From contig NZ_JAQZAK010000014.1 in assembly GCF_028737265.1 (NCBI RefSeq), positions 29,369-93,368 of the forward strand: a stretch of DNA of 64,000 bases, given 5' to 3'. Source of the stretch: Actinomycetospora callitridis. GTDB taxonomy: Bacteria > Actinomycetota > Actinomycetes > Mycobacteriales > Pseudonocardiaceae. Numbering within the stretch: position 1 is the first letter of the stretch; each line of letters begins with the position of its first letter. This document shows positions 54,742 to 63,999 of the stretch, piece after piece. The translations under genes were made by a program, and so were the position numbers. A model generated the notes under the pieces. That model searched no databases. It was not told the origin of the DNA and saw only the letters and a list, made by a program, of their open reading frames with translations.

Positions 54742-57700
54742 ATGACGGACGAGCTGTACGTCCCGACCCACCCGATCCGCTTCGTCACCGCGGCGAGCCT
54801 GTTCGACGGGCACGACGCGGCGATCAACATCATGCGGCGGATCCTGCAGCGGCAGGGCGCCGAGGTGATCCACCTCGGGCACAACCGCTCGGTCGACGAG
54901 GTGGTCACCGCCGCGATCCAGGAGGACGCACACGGCGTCGCCATCAGCTCGTACCAGGGCGGGCACGTCGAATACTTCAGCTACCTCGTCGACCTGCTGC
55001 GCGAGCGCGGCGCGGGGCACGTGAAGGTCTACGGCGGCGGCGGGGGCGTCATCGTCCAGGACGAGATCGACCGCCTGCACGCCCACGGCGTCGAGCACAT
55101 CTTCTCCCCCACCGACGGCCAGCGCCTGGGCCTGCCGGGGATGATCAACACGATGATCCGGACCTGCGACGTCGACCTCGGCGCGCAGCCCCCGTCCAGC
55201 TGGGACGGTGTCTTCGCCGGCGAGCCGGCCACGCTCGCGCGGGCCCTCTCGGTGGCCGAGGCCGGGCAGCTGCCCGACGAGATCCGCGAGCGCGCCGCCT
55301 CGACGCTCGAGGGCCGGTCCGTCCCGGTGCTCGGCATCACCGGCACGGGCGGCTCGGGCAAGTCGTCGCTGACCGACGAGCTCGTGCGCCGCTTCCGCCT
55401 CGACCAGGAGGACAAGCTCCGGATCGCGGTGCTCGCGGTCGACCCGACGCGCCGCAAGGGCGGGGGCGCGCTGCTCGGCGACCGCATCCGCATGAACTCC
55501 CTCGGCGGGCCGCAGGTCTACTTCCGCTCGATGGCCTCGCGGGGCGGCGGCGGCACGCTGCCGGAGCACCTCGCCGACGCGATCGCGCTGCTGCGCGCCT
55601 CGGGGGTCGACCTCGTCGTCGTCGAGACCCCCGGCATCGGCCAGGGCGACGCCGGGATCGTCGACCACGTCGACGCGTCGCTGTACGTCATGACGCCCGA
55701 GTTCGGGGCCGCGTCGCAGCTCGAGAAGATCGACATGCTGGACTTCGCCGACGTCGTGGCGATCAACAAGTTCGAGCGCCGCGGCGCCGACGACGCCCGC
55801 CGCGACGTCGCCCGCCAGCTCGTCCGCAACCGCGACGCGTTCGGCTCCTCGTGGGAGGACATGCCGGTCTACGGCACCAGCGCCGCGACCTTCCACGACG
55901 ACGGCGTCACCGCGCTCTACGGGCACCTGCGCTCGATGCTCGCAGGGCTCGGCCTCTCGGTGGGCGACGGGCGCCTGACGATCCCCGACACGAAGACGTC
56001 GACCGACTACGCCGCCTCCATCCCGCCCGAGCGCGCGCGCTACCTCGCCGACATCGCCGGCACGGTGCGCGACTACCACCGCGGGACCGAGTCGATGGTC
56101 GCGGCCGCGCAGAAGCGCCAGGCGCTGCGGCGGGCCACCGAGGCCCTCGGCGACCGCGACGCCGGCGCGCTCCCGGACGCGCTCGCCGAGGCGGAGCGCG
56201 ACCTGCCGGGTGAGGCCGCGGCGCTGCTGGACGCCTGGCCCGCGACGGTCGAGGCCTACGCCGGCGACGAGATGGTCGTCCACGTGCGCGACAAGGAGCT
56301 GCGCACGCAGCTGACCCGCGAGACGCTCTCGGGCAACAAGGTCAACCGCGTCTCGCTGCCGCCCTACACCGCCGACGAGGAGATCCTGCGCTTCCTGCGG
56401 CGGGAGAACCTGCCGGGGTACTTCCCGTTCACCGCCGGGGTGTTCGCGTTCAAGCGCGAGGGCGAGGACCCGGCCCGCATGTTCGCCGGCGAGGGCGACG
56501 CGTTCCGCACCAACCGCCGGTTCCACTACCTCTCGCAGGACTCGCCGGCCAAGCGCCTGTCGACCGCGTTCGACTCGGTGACGCTCTACGGCCACGACCC
56601 GGCGACCCCGCCCGACGTCTACGGCAAGGTCGGCACCTCCGGGGTGTCGATCGCGTCGCTCGACGACATGAAGGTGCTCTACTCCGGGTTCGACCTGACC
56701 TCGCCGACCACCTCGGTGTCGATGACGATCAACGGCCCGGCGCCGGCGATCCTCGCCTTCTACCTCAACACCGCGGTGGACCAGCAGGTCGACGCGTTCA
56801 CCGAGCGGGAGGGCCGCGAGCCGTCGGAGGACGAACGCGCCGAGCTCGCCGCCCACGCGTTCCAGAACGTCCGCGGCACGGTGCAGGCCGACATCCTCAA
56901 GGAGGACCAGGGCCAGAACACCTGCATCTTCTCCACCGAGTTCTCGCTGCGGATGATGGCCGACATCCAGCAGTGGTTCATCGAGAACAAGGTCCGCAAC
57001 TTCTACTCGGTGTCGATCTCCGGCTACCACATCGCCGAGGCCGGGGCGAACCCCATCAGCCAGCTCGCCTTCACGCTGGCGAACGGCTTCACCTACGTCG
57101 AGTCCTATCTCGCGCGCGGGATGGACATCGACGACTTCGCCCCGAACCTGTCGTTCTTCTTCTCGAACGGCATGGACGCGGAGTACTCCGTGATCGGCCG
57201 CGTCGCCCGGCGCATCTGGGCCGTCGCGATGCGGGAGCGCTACGGCGCCAGCGAGCGCAGCCAGAAGCTGAAGTACCACGTGCAGACCTCGGGGCGGTCG
57301 CTGCACGCGCAGGAGATGAACTTCAACGACATCCGCACGACGCTCCAGGCGCTGTGCGCGCTCTACGACAACGCGAACTCCCTGCACACCAACGCCTACG
57401 ACGAGGCGGTCACCACCCCGTCGCAGGAGTCGGTGCGCCGCGCGCTGGCCATCCAGCTGATCATCAACCGCGAGTGGGGCCTGTCGATGAACGAGAACCC
57501 GCTGCAGGGTTCGTTCGTCATCGACGAGCTGACCGACCTCGTCGAGGAGGCGGTGCTCGAGGAGTTCGACTCGATCGCCGAGCGCGGCGGCGTCCTGGGC
57601 GCCATGGAGACCGGCTACCAGCGCGGCAAGATCCAGGACGAGTCGATGCTCTACGAGTCGCGCAAGCACGACGGCACGCTGCCGCTGGTCGGAGTCAACA

Positions 57701-57975
57701 CCTTCCTGCCCCCCGAGGACGCCGAGCAGGAGGCGCCGGAGCTCGAGCTCTCCCGCGGCACCGAGGAGGAGAAGAACTCGCAGCTGCAGCGCGTCGAGGA
57801 CTTCCAGGCCCGGAATGCCGACGCCGCCCCCGAGGCGCTGCGCCGGCTCCAGGACGCGGCCACCTCGGGTGGCAACGTCTTCGCCGAGCTCGTCTCCGCG
57901 GCCCGCGTCTGCACCCTGGGCCAGCTCACCGACGCGTTCTTCGAGGTGGGCGGGCAGTACCGCCGCTCGATGTAG
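54742..57975 (+). CDS. icmF: Fused isobutyryl-CoA mutase (IcmF)
   Basis: A 1077-residue fusion with the full IcmF order: a B12-binding domain at the N-terminus (LFDGHDAAINIMRRIL, cobalt-ligand histidine at about residue 24), a MeaB/MeaI-type G-protein chaperone domain (GTGGSGKSSLTDEL at about 199, and ETPGIGQGDAG), a linker, and the C-terminal acyl-CoA mutase barrel (SISGYHIAEAGANPISQLAF). It interconverts isobutyryl-CoA and n-butyryl-CoA using adenosylcobalamin, in valine and branched fatty acid metabolism. The built-in GTPase loads and repairs the cofactor. It is a single gene ended by a very strong hairpin. Confidence 0.95.
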   Translation: MTDELYVPTHPIRFVTAASLFDGHDAAINIMRRILQRQGAEVIHLGHNRSVDEVVTAAIQEDAHGVAISSYQGGHVEYFSYLVDLLRERGAGHVKVYGGGGGVIVQDEIDRLHAHGVEHIFSPTDGQRLGLPGMINTMIRTCDVDLGAQPPSSWDGVFAGEPATLARALSVAEAGQLPDEIRERAASTLEGRSVPVLGITGTGGSGKSSLTDELVRRFRLDQEDKLRIAVLAVDPTRRKGGGALLGDRIRMNSLGGPQVYFRSMASRGGGGTLPEHLADAIALLRASGVDLVVVETPGIGQGDAGIVDHVDASLYVMTPEFGAASQLEKIDMLDFADVVAINKFERRGADDARRDVARQLVRNRDAFGSSWEDMPVYGTSAATFHDDGVTALYGHLRSMLAGLGLSVGDGRLTIPDTKTSTDYAASIPPERARYLADIAGTVRDYHRGTESMVAAAQKRQALRRATEALGDRDAGALPDALAEAERDLPGEAAALLDAWPATVEAYAGDEMVVHVRDKELRTQLTRETLSGNKVNRVSLPPYTADEEILRFLRRENLPGYFPFTAGVFAFKREGEDPARMFAGEGDAFRTNRRFHYLSQDSPAKRLSTAFDSVTLYGHDPATPPDVYGKVGTSGVSIASLDDMKVLYSGFDLTSPTTSVSMTINGPAPAILAFYLNTAVDQQVDAFTEREGREPSEDERAELAAHAFQNVRGTVQADILKEDQGQNTCIFSTEFSLRMMADIQQWFIENKVRNFYSVSISGYHIAEAGANPISQLAFTLANGFTYVESYLARGMDIDDFAPNLSFFFSNGMDAEYSVIGRVARRIWAVAMRERYGASERSQKLKYHVQTSGRSLHAQEMNFNDIRTTLQALCALYDNANSLHTNAYDEAVTTPSQESVRRALAIQLIINREWGLSMNENPLQGSFVIDELTDLVEEAVLEEFDSIAERGGVLGAMETGYQRGKIQDESMLYESRKHDGTLPLVGVNTFLPPEDAEQEAPELELSRGTEEEKNSQLQRVEDFQARNADAAPEALRRLQDAATSGGNVFAELVSAARVCTLGQLTDAFFEVGGQYRRSM

Positions 57976-57978
57976 GCC

Positions 57979-58052
57979 GGTGCGCTCCGCGCATGTGAGC
58001 ACTTCGGAGTGCTGGAGCACTCCGAAGTGCTCACATGCGGCGGAGCCGCACC
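57979..58052. terminator. Very long bidirectional terminator hairpin
   Basis: The region from GGTGCG at 57979 folds back on ...CGCACC at 58052 as an almost continuous stem of about 35 pairs, with a perfect inner AGCACTTCGGAGTGCT/AGCACTCCGAAGTGCT segment. It fills the entire gap between the convergent icmF and oxidoreductase genes. Confidence 0.85.
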
Positions 58053-58682
58053 TCAGGACGCCACGAGCCACGTCCCCGCGGTCTCGTGGGCCTGGGCGCG
58101 CACGCGGGCGGCCAGGGGGCGCAGCTCGGCCATCGCCGGCACGGTGTCGGCGAGGGTCAGCTCGGCCTCGATCACCGTGACGTCGCCGCCCCACACGTCG
58201 CCGAGGATCCGGACCAGCCAGCCGGTGCCGTGGTCCCAGCCCTCGCGCGGGGTGCCGGGCCCGTAGCCGCCGCCCCGCGAGACCACCAGGGCGACGGGAC
58301 GCCCGGCGAGCGGCTGGTTCCCGGGCGCGAAGCGCGGGTCGGTGATGAGCACGTCCACCCACGTCTTGAGGTGGGCGGCGATGCCGAAGTTGTAGAGCGG
58401 CGAGCCGATGACGAGCGCGTCGGCGGCGACGACCTCGTCGGCCAGCTCGCCCACCAGGGCGATCGCCGCGCGCTGCTCGGGCGTGCGCTCGGCCTCCGGC
58501 GTCGCGCCGGCACCCATGGCCGCCGTCCACAGGTCGGCGGGCAGGGGCTCGCGGCCGACGTCGCGCCGGACGACCGTCCTGCCCGGGTGCTGCTCGAGCC
58601 ACGTCTGCTCGACGGTGTCGGCCACCTCGCGGCTCACCGAGCCCTCGGTGCGGATGCTGCTGTCCAGGCGGAACAAGGACAT
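58053..58682 (-). CDS. FMN-dependent NADH:quinone oxidoreductase (AzoR-like flavodoxin fold)
   Basis: A 209-residue flavodoxin-like protein: MSLFRLDSSIRTEGSVSRE binds the FMN phosphate, ALVIGSPLYNFGIAAHLKTW (about 89-108) and VSRGGGYGPGTP are typical of AzoR. It reduces quinones and azo compounds by two electrons with NADH, protecting against quinone stress. ATG 58682. It is divergent from a MarR gene, the usual partner and regulator of such reductases. Confidence 0.87.
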   Translation of the reverse strand: MSLFRLDSSIRTEGSVSREVADTVEQTWLEQHPGRTVVRRDVGREPLPADLWTAAMGAGATPEAERTPEQRAAIALVGELADEVVAADALVIGSPLYNFGIAAHLKTWVDVLITDPRFAPGNQPLAGRPVALVVSRGGGYGPGTPREGWDHGTGWLVRILGDVWGGDVTVIEAELTLADTVPAMAELRPLAARVRAQAHETAGTWLVAS

Positions 58683-58785
58683 GGGGAACGACCTCCCGAT
58701 CGTGGCGACGTGCTGTCTCCTAGATGTTCTGCTCGACAGACCATCGTGTCAACAGAAGGGTGGTGAGATCGCGTATCGTGAGATC

Positions 58786-59265
58786 GTGGCCACTCCGCAG
58801 CGCGTCGAGTCCGACCTCGGCTGGGCGCTCGGCCGCGTCGCGCGCGCTCACCTGCGGGTGGCCCAGGAGCAGGTCGCGGGCCTGCCCGGTGGCCCGCGCG
58901 GCTACCAGGTGCTCGTGGCGGCGGCCCGCGAGGAATCGAGCACCCAGCTCGCGCTGGCCCAGAAGCTGGGCGTCGACCGCACGGTGATGACCTACCTGAT
59001 CGACGAGCTGCAGGCCGCGGGCCTCGTCGAGCGCCGGCCCGACCCGGCCGACCGCCGCGCCCGTCGCGTGGTGCTCACCGAGACCGGGGGCGCGCGCCTG
59101 TGCGACCTCGAGCGCCGGCTGCGCGAGGCCGAGCAGCACGTCCTGGCCCCGTTGACGCCCGAGGAGCAGGACGTCCTGCGCGCCCTCCTGCAACGGGTGG
59201 CCGAGGTGGACCCGGACACCGCGTCGGCCTGCGAGGTCGCCCGCGACCTAGGCCAGGAGTGCTGA
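58786..59265 (+). CDS. MarR-family transcriptional regulator
   Basis: A 159-residue MarR protein. GPRGYQVLVAAAREESSTQLALAQKL and GVDRTVMTYLIDELQAAGLVERRPDP form the winged helix, followed by RRARRVVLTETGGARL. GTG 58786 is chosen; no better start exists in frame nearby. It is divergent from the AzoR-like gene with a 103-base gap in which I could not define a clear palindrome. Its 3' end overlaps the convergent acyltransferase gene by 18 bases. Confidence 0.88.
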   Translation: MATPQRVESDLGWALGRVARAHLRVAQEQVAGLPGGPRGYQVLVAAAREESSTQLALAQKLGVDRTVMTYLIDELQAAGLVERRPDPADRRARRVVLTETGGARLCDLERRLREAEQHVLAPLTPEEQDVLRALLQRVAEVDPDTASACEVARDLGQEC

Positions 59266-60630
59266 GAGCTCCCCGTCGAGCGCGGCCAGGAAGCGGTCCA
59301 CGCCCTCGGCGCCGCCCAGCACGGCGTCGTCCGCCGCGATCCCGAGTCGCACGCGCCCGGCGTAGCTCAGGATGCTCACGCCCAGCGCGAGCTGTCCGGA
59401 GCACGGCACCCAGAACAGCAGGTCGCGCACCCGCGTCCCGGCGATCTCGAGCTCCCGGACGGGCCCGGGCACGTTCGTGATGATGAGGCTCGCGGCCTCG
59501 GCGTAGCGGCGCACGAGGCCCTGGGTCCAGGCCGCCCGGCCGTGGCCCGCCGTGGCGATGCCGATGAAGGTCGCCAGCGCCTGGTTGGTCCGCTTGATCG
59601 ACGACATCACCCGGTGCACGCGCTCCACGCGGCGGCCCGGGTCCGGCTCGTCGGTGGGGATCGTCGGGAGCACGAGGCCGAACTCGTTGCCCAACCAGTG
59701 CGACACCGGGCGGTCGAGGCGGCGCAGGTTGGTCGGCATCACCGCGCGCAGGCGGGGGCTGTCGCCGCCCAGGTACTCCCGCAGCGCGCCCGCGATCGCC
59801 GCGCACAGCACGTCGTTGACGCTCGCCCCGTGCTCCTTGCCGACGGCCTTGACCGCGTCGAGGTCGACGGCCCGGGTCCAGCGCGCGGACTTCGCGGTGC
59901 CCAGCTCGCCCTGCAGCGCGGTCGCGGCCTCGGCGGGCGGCCGGACGATGAGCGCGGTCGAGTGCCCGATCGCGCTGCCCGTCGCAGCGAGCTCCTCGCG
60001 ACCCTCCGGGCTCGGCCAGCGTGCGACCGTGCGCCCCAGCCGCGAGAGCCGCTGCGGGAGCTCCCGCCGGACGAGACGGACGTCGCGGATCCCGCGCCGG
60101 CGCTTCGGGGGCGCGGCGTAGGCCACCGGGGTGCCCTCGTCGGTGCCGGGCGGCTCGTCGGCGAGTGCGTGGAAGAGGTGGTTGAGCGCGACGCCGTCGG
60201 CGAGCCCGTGGTGGATGCTCACGAGCACGGCGGAGCCGTCCTCGCCCGCGCCCTCCGCCCCGCGGTAGCCGCTGACCACGTGGATCGCCCACCAGGGCCG
60301 GTCGGTCGGCAGCGGGCGCGACATCAGGGTGCCGACGTGCTCGGCCAGCGCGGCGTCGTCACCGGGTGCGGCGAGGGTCACCGTGTCGATGTGCGCGGCG
60401 AGGTCGGGCTCGTCGTCGACCCACCGGACCGGACCGAGACCGCCGGCGGGCCAGATCGGCCGCTGCCGGAAGCCCGGGTAGACCGCGACCCACCGTTGCG
60501 CCACCCGCTCGCGCACCGTCGCGACGTCCACCGGTCCGTCGCAGAACAGCACCCCGTGCACGACCATCCGGTTGGTCGGCTGCTCGAGCTGCAGCCACGC
60601 GGTGTCGATGCCCGACGCCCAACGGTCCAC
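59248..60630 (-). CDS. Wax ester synthase / diacylglycerol acyltransferase (WS/DGAT)
   Basis: A 460-residue acyltransferase with the catalytic HHxxxDG motif in VSIHHGLADGVALNHLFHAL (about residues 137-156) and the family block VNDVLCAAIAGALREYLGG followed by PTNLRRLD and ITNVPGP. It esterifies fatty acyl-CoA to a long-chain alcohol or diacylglycerol, forming storage lipid, as commonly seen in actinobacteria. GTG 60630 is the start (MDRWASGIDTAWLQLE). Confidence 0.9.
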   Translation of the reverse strand: MDRWASGIDTAWLQLEQPTNRMVVHGVLFCDGPVDVATVRERVAQRWVAVYPGFRQRPIWPAGGLGPVRWVDDEPDLAAHIDTVTLAAPGDDAALAEHVGTLMSRPLPTDRPWWAIHVVSGYRGAEGAGEDGSAVLVSIHHGLADGVALNHLFHALADEPPGTDEGTPVAYAAPPKRRRGIRDVRLVRRELPQRLSRLGRTVARWPSPEGREELAATGSAIGHSTALIVRPPAEAATALQGELGTAKSARWTRAVDLDAVKAVGKEHGASVNDVLCAAIAGALREYLGGDSPRLRAVMPTNLRRLDRPVSHWLGNEFGLVLPTIPTDEPDPGRRVERVHRVMSSIKRTNQALATFIGIATAGHGRAAWTQGLVRRYAEAASLIITNVPGPVRELEIAGTRVRDLLFWVPCSGQLALGVSILSYAGRVRLGIAADDAVLGGAEGVDRFLAALDGELSALLA

Positions 60631-60704
60631 GACGAGTGCCTCCGGTCACGGGGAAGATGGCGGTACCGACGGTATCGGATGACTTCGGGTGGCACCCTGG
60701 GGGC

Positions 60705-61493
60705 ATGGACGTCGTCGACGATCAAGACCGCCGTGTCGCGCTCCCCGATGCCGTCGACCGGGTGGTCAGCCTCGTCCCCTCGCTCACCGAGGCGCTCGCC
60801 GTGACCGCGCCGGGCCTCCTGGTGGGCGCGACCGACTGGTGCACCCATCCCGACGACCTCGACGAGCACGGGGTCACCCGCGTGCGGGGCACGAAGAACC
60901 CCGACATCGAGACGATCGTCGCGCTGCGCCCCGACCTCGTGCTGGCCAACGCCGAGGAGAACAAGCCCGAGGAGCTCGACAAGCTCCGCGAGGCCGGCCT
61001 CGCCGTGTACGTCACCGACATCCGGACGGTCGACGGCGCGCTGCGCTCGCTGGAGCGGATGCTCGCCGCGTGCGGCCTCGAACGCCCGGCGTGGATCGAC
61101 GGCGCGCGGGTCGCCTGGGACACCCTGCCGCTGCCCGACGGGCCGCGCCACGCCGTGGTGCCGATCTGGCGCAAGCCCTGGATGGCGGTCGGTTCGGACA
61201 CGTTCACCGGCGCCGTGCTCGCCCGTCTCGGCATCGAGAACGTGCTCGGCGACAGCCCCGAGCGCTACCCGCGGTTCGACCCGGCGGACCTGCCGGCGCA
61301 CGACCTCGTCGTGCTGCCCGACGAGCCGTACCGCTTCACCGCCGACGACGGGCCCGAGGCGTTCGCGGCCCCGTCCGCGCTGGTCAGCGGGCGGTTGCTC
61401 ACCTGGTACGGGCCGAGCCTGCTCGAGGCCGCCCGGGTGCTGCCGGCCGCGCTGGCCGCCGCGGAGACGACGGGGGCGGGCGCGGCGTCGTAA
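60705..61493 (+). CDS. BtuF-like helical-backbone metal/cofactor-binding protein, apparently cytoplasmic
   Basis: A 262-residue periplasmic-binding-protein-fold (class III) protein: VVSLVPSLTEALAV, GATDWCTHPDDL, IVALRPDLVLANAEENKPEEL, and VVLPDEPYRF. It resembles BtuF, the B12-binding component of vitamin B12 import. There is no signal peptide or lipobox, and ABC transporter genes are absent, so it may bind a corrinoid or metal chelate in the cytoplasm. ATG 60705. It is monocistronic, convergent with the next gene. Confidence 0.8.
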   Translation: MDVVDDQDRRVALPDAVDRVVSLVPSLTEALAVTAPGLLVGATDWCTHPDDLDEHGVTRVRGTKNPDIETIVALRPDLVLANAEENKPEELDKLREAGLAVYVTDIRTVDGALRSLERMLAACGLERPAWIDGARVAWDTLPLPDGPRHAVVPIWRKPWMAVGSDTFTGAVLARLGIENVLGDSPERYPRFDPADLPAHDLVVLPDEPYRFTADDGPEAFAAPSALVSGRLLTWYGPSLLEAARVLPAALAAAETTGAGAAS

Positions 61494-61499
61494 CCCGCC

Positions 61500-62186
61500 T
61501 CAGGACGAGGACGCCATCCGGCGGACCTCGTCGTGGGAGCCCTCGATCTCGATGCGCGCGAGCGCCCCGGCGAGGCGGCCGACCTTCTCGGCGCCGCCGC
61601 CGTAGCGGGCGAGGTCGTCGGCGGACTCCCCCATCCCGAGGGCCGACGCCGCCCGCAGGGCCCGGTCGTCGGCGAACGGGGAGACCTCGTCCCAGAGCAC
61701 CTGCACCTCGCGCAGGAAGACGTCCGCGACGGAGTCGTCCACACCGGGCAGATCGGTGAGCAGCGCGCGCTCCCGGCCGGGGTCCTGCCCGGCCTCCTCG
61801 CGCAGGCGGCGCAGGTCGCCGTCCCAGGTGTCGCGGACGGCCACCGCGAGCGCCCGCAGCGTCCCGGCGTCGCCGGAGGCGCTGTCGTCGCCGTCGGCGT
61901 GGTCGTCGCCCTCGACGGCCGCGCCGAGCTCCTTGGCGACGTCCTGCTCGTCCGCGTCCGCGAGGTCGGCGGCGGTGTGCCACCGGTTGGTCACCTCGTG
62001 GGCGGCCCGGGCCACCTCCGCGGTCTCGCCGCGCGGCGCCACGAGGACGGCGGTGACCAGCAGGTCGAACAGCCCCGCGGGGTTGTTCGTCCGTCGGAGA
62101 CCGATCTCCTCGGCGAACCCCCGGCCCTCGCGCTCGAGCACCGCCCGGGCGATCTGCTTCTGCTCCTCGTCGAGCGTGTCGTCCAT
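61500..62186 (-). CDS. Helix-hairpin-helix, endonuclease III-like protein of unknown activity
   Basis: A 228-residue acidic helical protein. NNPAGLFDLLVTAVLVAPRG near residue 34 resembles the start of the HhH-GPD glycosylase fold, and LLTDLPGVDDSVADVFLREV (about 144-163) resembles the helix-hairpin-helix motif LPGVGxxxA. The catalytic lysine and the iron-sulphur cysteines of endonuclease III are not seen. An acidic insert rich in D and G lies near residue 90. It may bind DNA without glycosylase activity. ATG 62186. Confidence 0.6.
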   Translation of the reverse strand: MDDTLDEEQKQIARAVLEREGRGFAEEIGLRRTNNPAGLFDLLVTAVLVAPRGETAEVARAAHEVTNRWHTAADLADADEQDVAKELGAAVEGDDHADGDDSASGDAGTLRALAVAVRDTWDGDLRRLREEAGQDPGRERALLTDLPGVDDSVADVFLREVQVLWDEVSPFADDRALRAASALGMGESADDLARYGGGAEKVGRLAGALARIEIEGSHDEVRRMASSS

Positions 62187-62226
62187 GGCCAGGGAGGTAC
62201 CCGGCGCGGGAGCCGCGGCGAACCCG

Positions 62227-62988
62227 TCAGGTCTGGGTGACGCCGCCGTCGACCGTGATCGTGGTGCCCGTGACGTAGGACCCCGCGTCGGAGACGAGGA
62301 AGACCAGGGCCGCGGCGAGCTCCTGCGGATCCCCGATCCGCCCGGCGAGGACGCGCGGCATCATCTTCTCGAGGTAGCCCTCGGCGTAGCTGTCGGTCAT
62401 CTCGGAGGTGAAGAAGCCGGGCGCGAGGGCGTTGACGCGGATGCCCTTGCGCGGGGTCCACTGCTGGGCCAGGTCGCGGGTGAGGCCGATCAGCCCGGCC
62501 TTCGACGCGGAGTACGCGGCCTGCGGGAGCCCGGCGGTGGTGAGCGCGAGGATGCTGGAGACGTTGACGATGCTGCTGCCGGGCTGCATCACCGCGCCGG
62601 CGGCCTGCGCCATCCAGTAGCAGCCGTTGAGGTTGACGTCGATGACCTCGCGGAACTGCTCCGGGGTCTCCTTCGTCGCGGGGTACGCGGTGCCGATGCC
62701 GGCGTTGTTGACCAGGATGTCGACCCGCCCGAACTCGCTCATCCCGGCGTCCACCAGCGCGCGGCAGTCCTCGGGCTTGGCGACGTCCGTGCCCACGGCG
62801 ACCACGCGGCGACCGAGCGCCTCGACGGCCTTGCGCGTGTCCTCCAGCTTCTCGGTGCGCCGGGCGCCGAGCACGACGTCGGCGCCCGCCTCGGCGAGCG
62901 CGGTGGCGAAGACCGCCCCCAGCCCGGAGGAGGCGCCGGTGATCACGGCGACGCGGTCGTCGAGTCGGAAGCGATCGAGGATGCCCAT
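62227..62988 (-). CDS. Short-chain dehydrogenase/reductase (3-oxoacyl-ACP reductase-like)
   Basis: A 253-residue classical SDR: AVITGASSGLGAVFA binds NAD(P), NNAGIG, a serine in VNVSSILAL (about 141) and the catalytic YSASK (about 157), then PGFFTSEMTD and the C-terminal TGTTITVDGG. It reduces or oxidises a ketone or secondary alcohol; the substrate is not evident. ATG 62988. It lies 40 bases upstream of the HhH gene on the same strand and is divergent from the carrier gene. Confidence 0.92.
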   Translation of the reverse strand: MGILDRFRLDDRVAVITGASSGLGAVFATALAEAGADVVLGARRTEKLEDTRKAVEALGRRVVAVGTDVAKPEDCRALVDAGMSEFGRVDILVNNAGIGTAYPATKETPEQFREVIDVNLNGCYWMAQAAGAVMQPGSSIVNVSSILALTTAGLPQAAYSASKAGLIGLTRDLAQQWTPRKGIRVNALAPGFFTSEMTDSYAEGYLEKMMPRVLAGRIGDPQELAAALVFLVSDAGSYVTGTTITVDGGVTQT

Positions 62989-63057
62989 GGTCACAGGACC
63001 GTAGGGCACGTTCTCCCGGCGGCGCAGCGCTCTTACCCTCGGGCGCGTGGTCGTCGC

Positions 63058-63975
63058 GTGAGCGGGGTGCTGGAGGGCTTCCTCGTCATCACCGTGATCG
63101 TGGCCGTCGGGCTGCTCGTCGGTCGGCTCGGGCTGCTGCCGGACTCGGCCACCGAGACGCTCTCGCGCACGGCGTTCTTCGTCGCCACCCCGGCGCTGCT
63201 CTACGTCACGCTCCTGCGCGCCGACGTGGCGCGGGTGCTCTCGACGGGTCTGGTGGTCACCGCGCTCGCCGCGCTGACGGTGTGCGCGCTCTACGTGCCG
63301 GTCGGGATGCTGCGACGCAGGCCGCGCGGCGAGACCGTGGTCGGGTCGATGGCCAGCGGCTACCTCAACGCCGGCAACCTCGGGCTCCCGATCGCGACCT
63401 ACGCGCTGGGCAGCGCCGCCGAGATCGCGCCGTCGCTGATCTTCCAGCTCGCCGTGCTGACGCCGACGTACACGACGCTGCTCGACGTCGTCGCCACCCG
63501 TCGCCGGGGTGAGCGGCCCGGGATCGCGGGGTCGCTGCTGGCGCCGCTGCGCAACCCGCTGCTGCTGGCCACGGCCGCCGGCCTCGGCTGCAACCTCGCC
63601 GGTCTCCGGCCGCCCGAGGGGCTGCTCGCGCCGGTCGAGCTGCTGGCCGACCTCGCGGTGCCGGCGATGCTGCTGGCGTTCGGCCTGTCGCTGGCGCACG
63701 CCCAGCGGCCGGGTCGCGACGACGACGTCGTGTGCCTGTCCGCGGTGATCGTGCTCAAGAACCTCGTGCACCCGGTGCTGGCGTGGGCGATCGGGTCGGC
63801 GTTCGGGCTGAGCGGCCCGGCGCTCCTCGCCGTCGTCGTCAGCGCCGCCCTCCCGACCGCGCAGAACGTCTTCGGCTACGCCGTGCGCTTCGAGACCGGC
63901 GTGGCGCTGGCCCGCGACGCCGCACTGCTCACGACGTTCCTGAGCGTGCCGGTCCTGCTCGTGGTGGCGCTCTAG
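63058..63975 (+). CDS. Auxin efflux carrier (AEC)-family transporter
   Basis: A 305-residue membrane protein of about ten helices. VITVIVAVGLLVGRLGLLP, the AFFVATPALLYVTLL segment, GSMASGYLNAGNLGLPIATY with the characteristic N-G-N in helix 4, and SAALPTAQNVFGYAVRFETG in the second half match AEC carriers, which export organic acids. GTG 63058 is the start. The dispersed 22-base repeat follows the stop at the window edge. Confidence 0.88.
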   Translation: MSGVLEGFLVITVIVAVGLLVGRLGLLPDSATETLSRTAFFVATPALLYVTLLRADVARVLSTGLVVTALAALTVCALYVPVGMLRRRPRGETVVGSMASGYLNAGNLGLPIATYALGSAAEIAPSLIFQLAVLTPTYTTLLDVVATRRRGERPGIAGSLLAPLRNPLLLATAAGLGCNLAGLRPPEGLLAPVELLADLAVPAMLLAFGLSLAHAQRPGRDDDVVCLSAVIVLKNLVHPVLAWAIGSAFGLSGPALLAVVVSAALPTAQNVFGYAVRFETGVALARDAALLTTFLSVPVLLVVAL

Positions 63976-63977
63976 TA

Positions 63978-63999
63978 ACCCGTGAGTGAAGTTCCCGGC
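63978..63999 (+). repeat. Left half of a dispersed hairpin repeat, second copy
   Basis: ACCCGTGAGTGAAGTTCCCG at the window edge matches 32791-32812 at 21 of 22 positions. The first copy forms the left arm of a hairpin, and this one probably continues likewise beyond the window as a terminator of the carrier gene. Confidence 0.55.

Noticed and set aside
54625..58602. A 1325-codon open frame on the minus strand across icmF
   Set aside because: It is the antisense shadow of icmF in very GC-rich DNA. It shows no domains, and the plus strand encodes an unmistakable IcmF.
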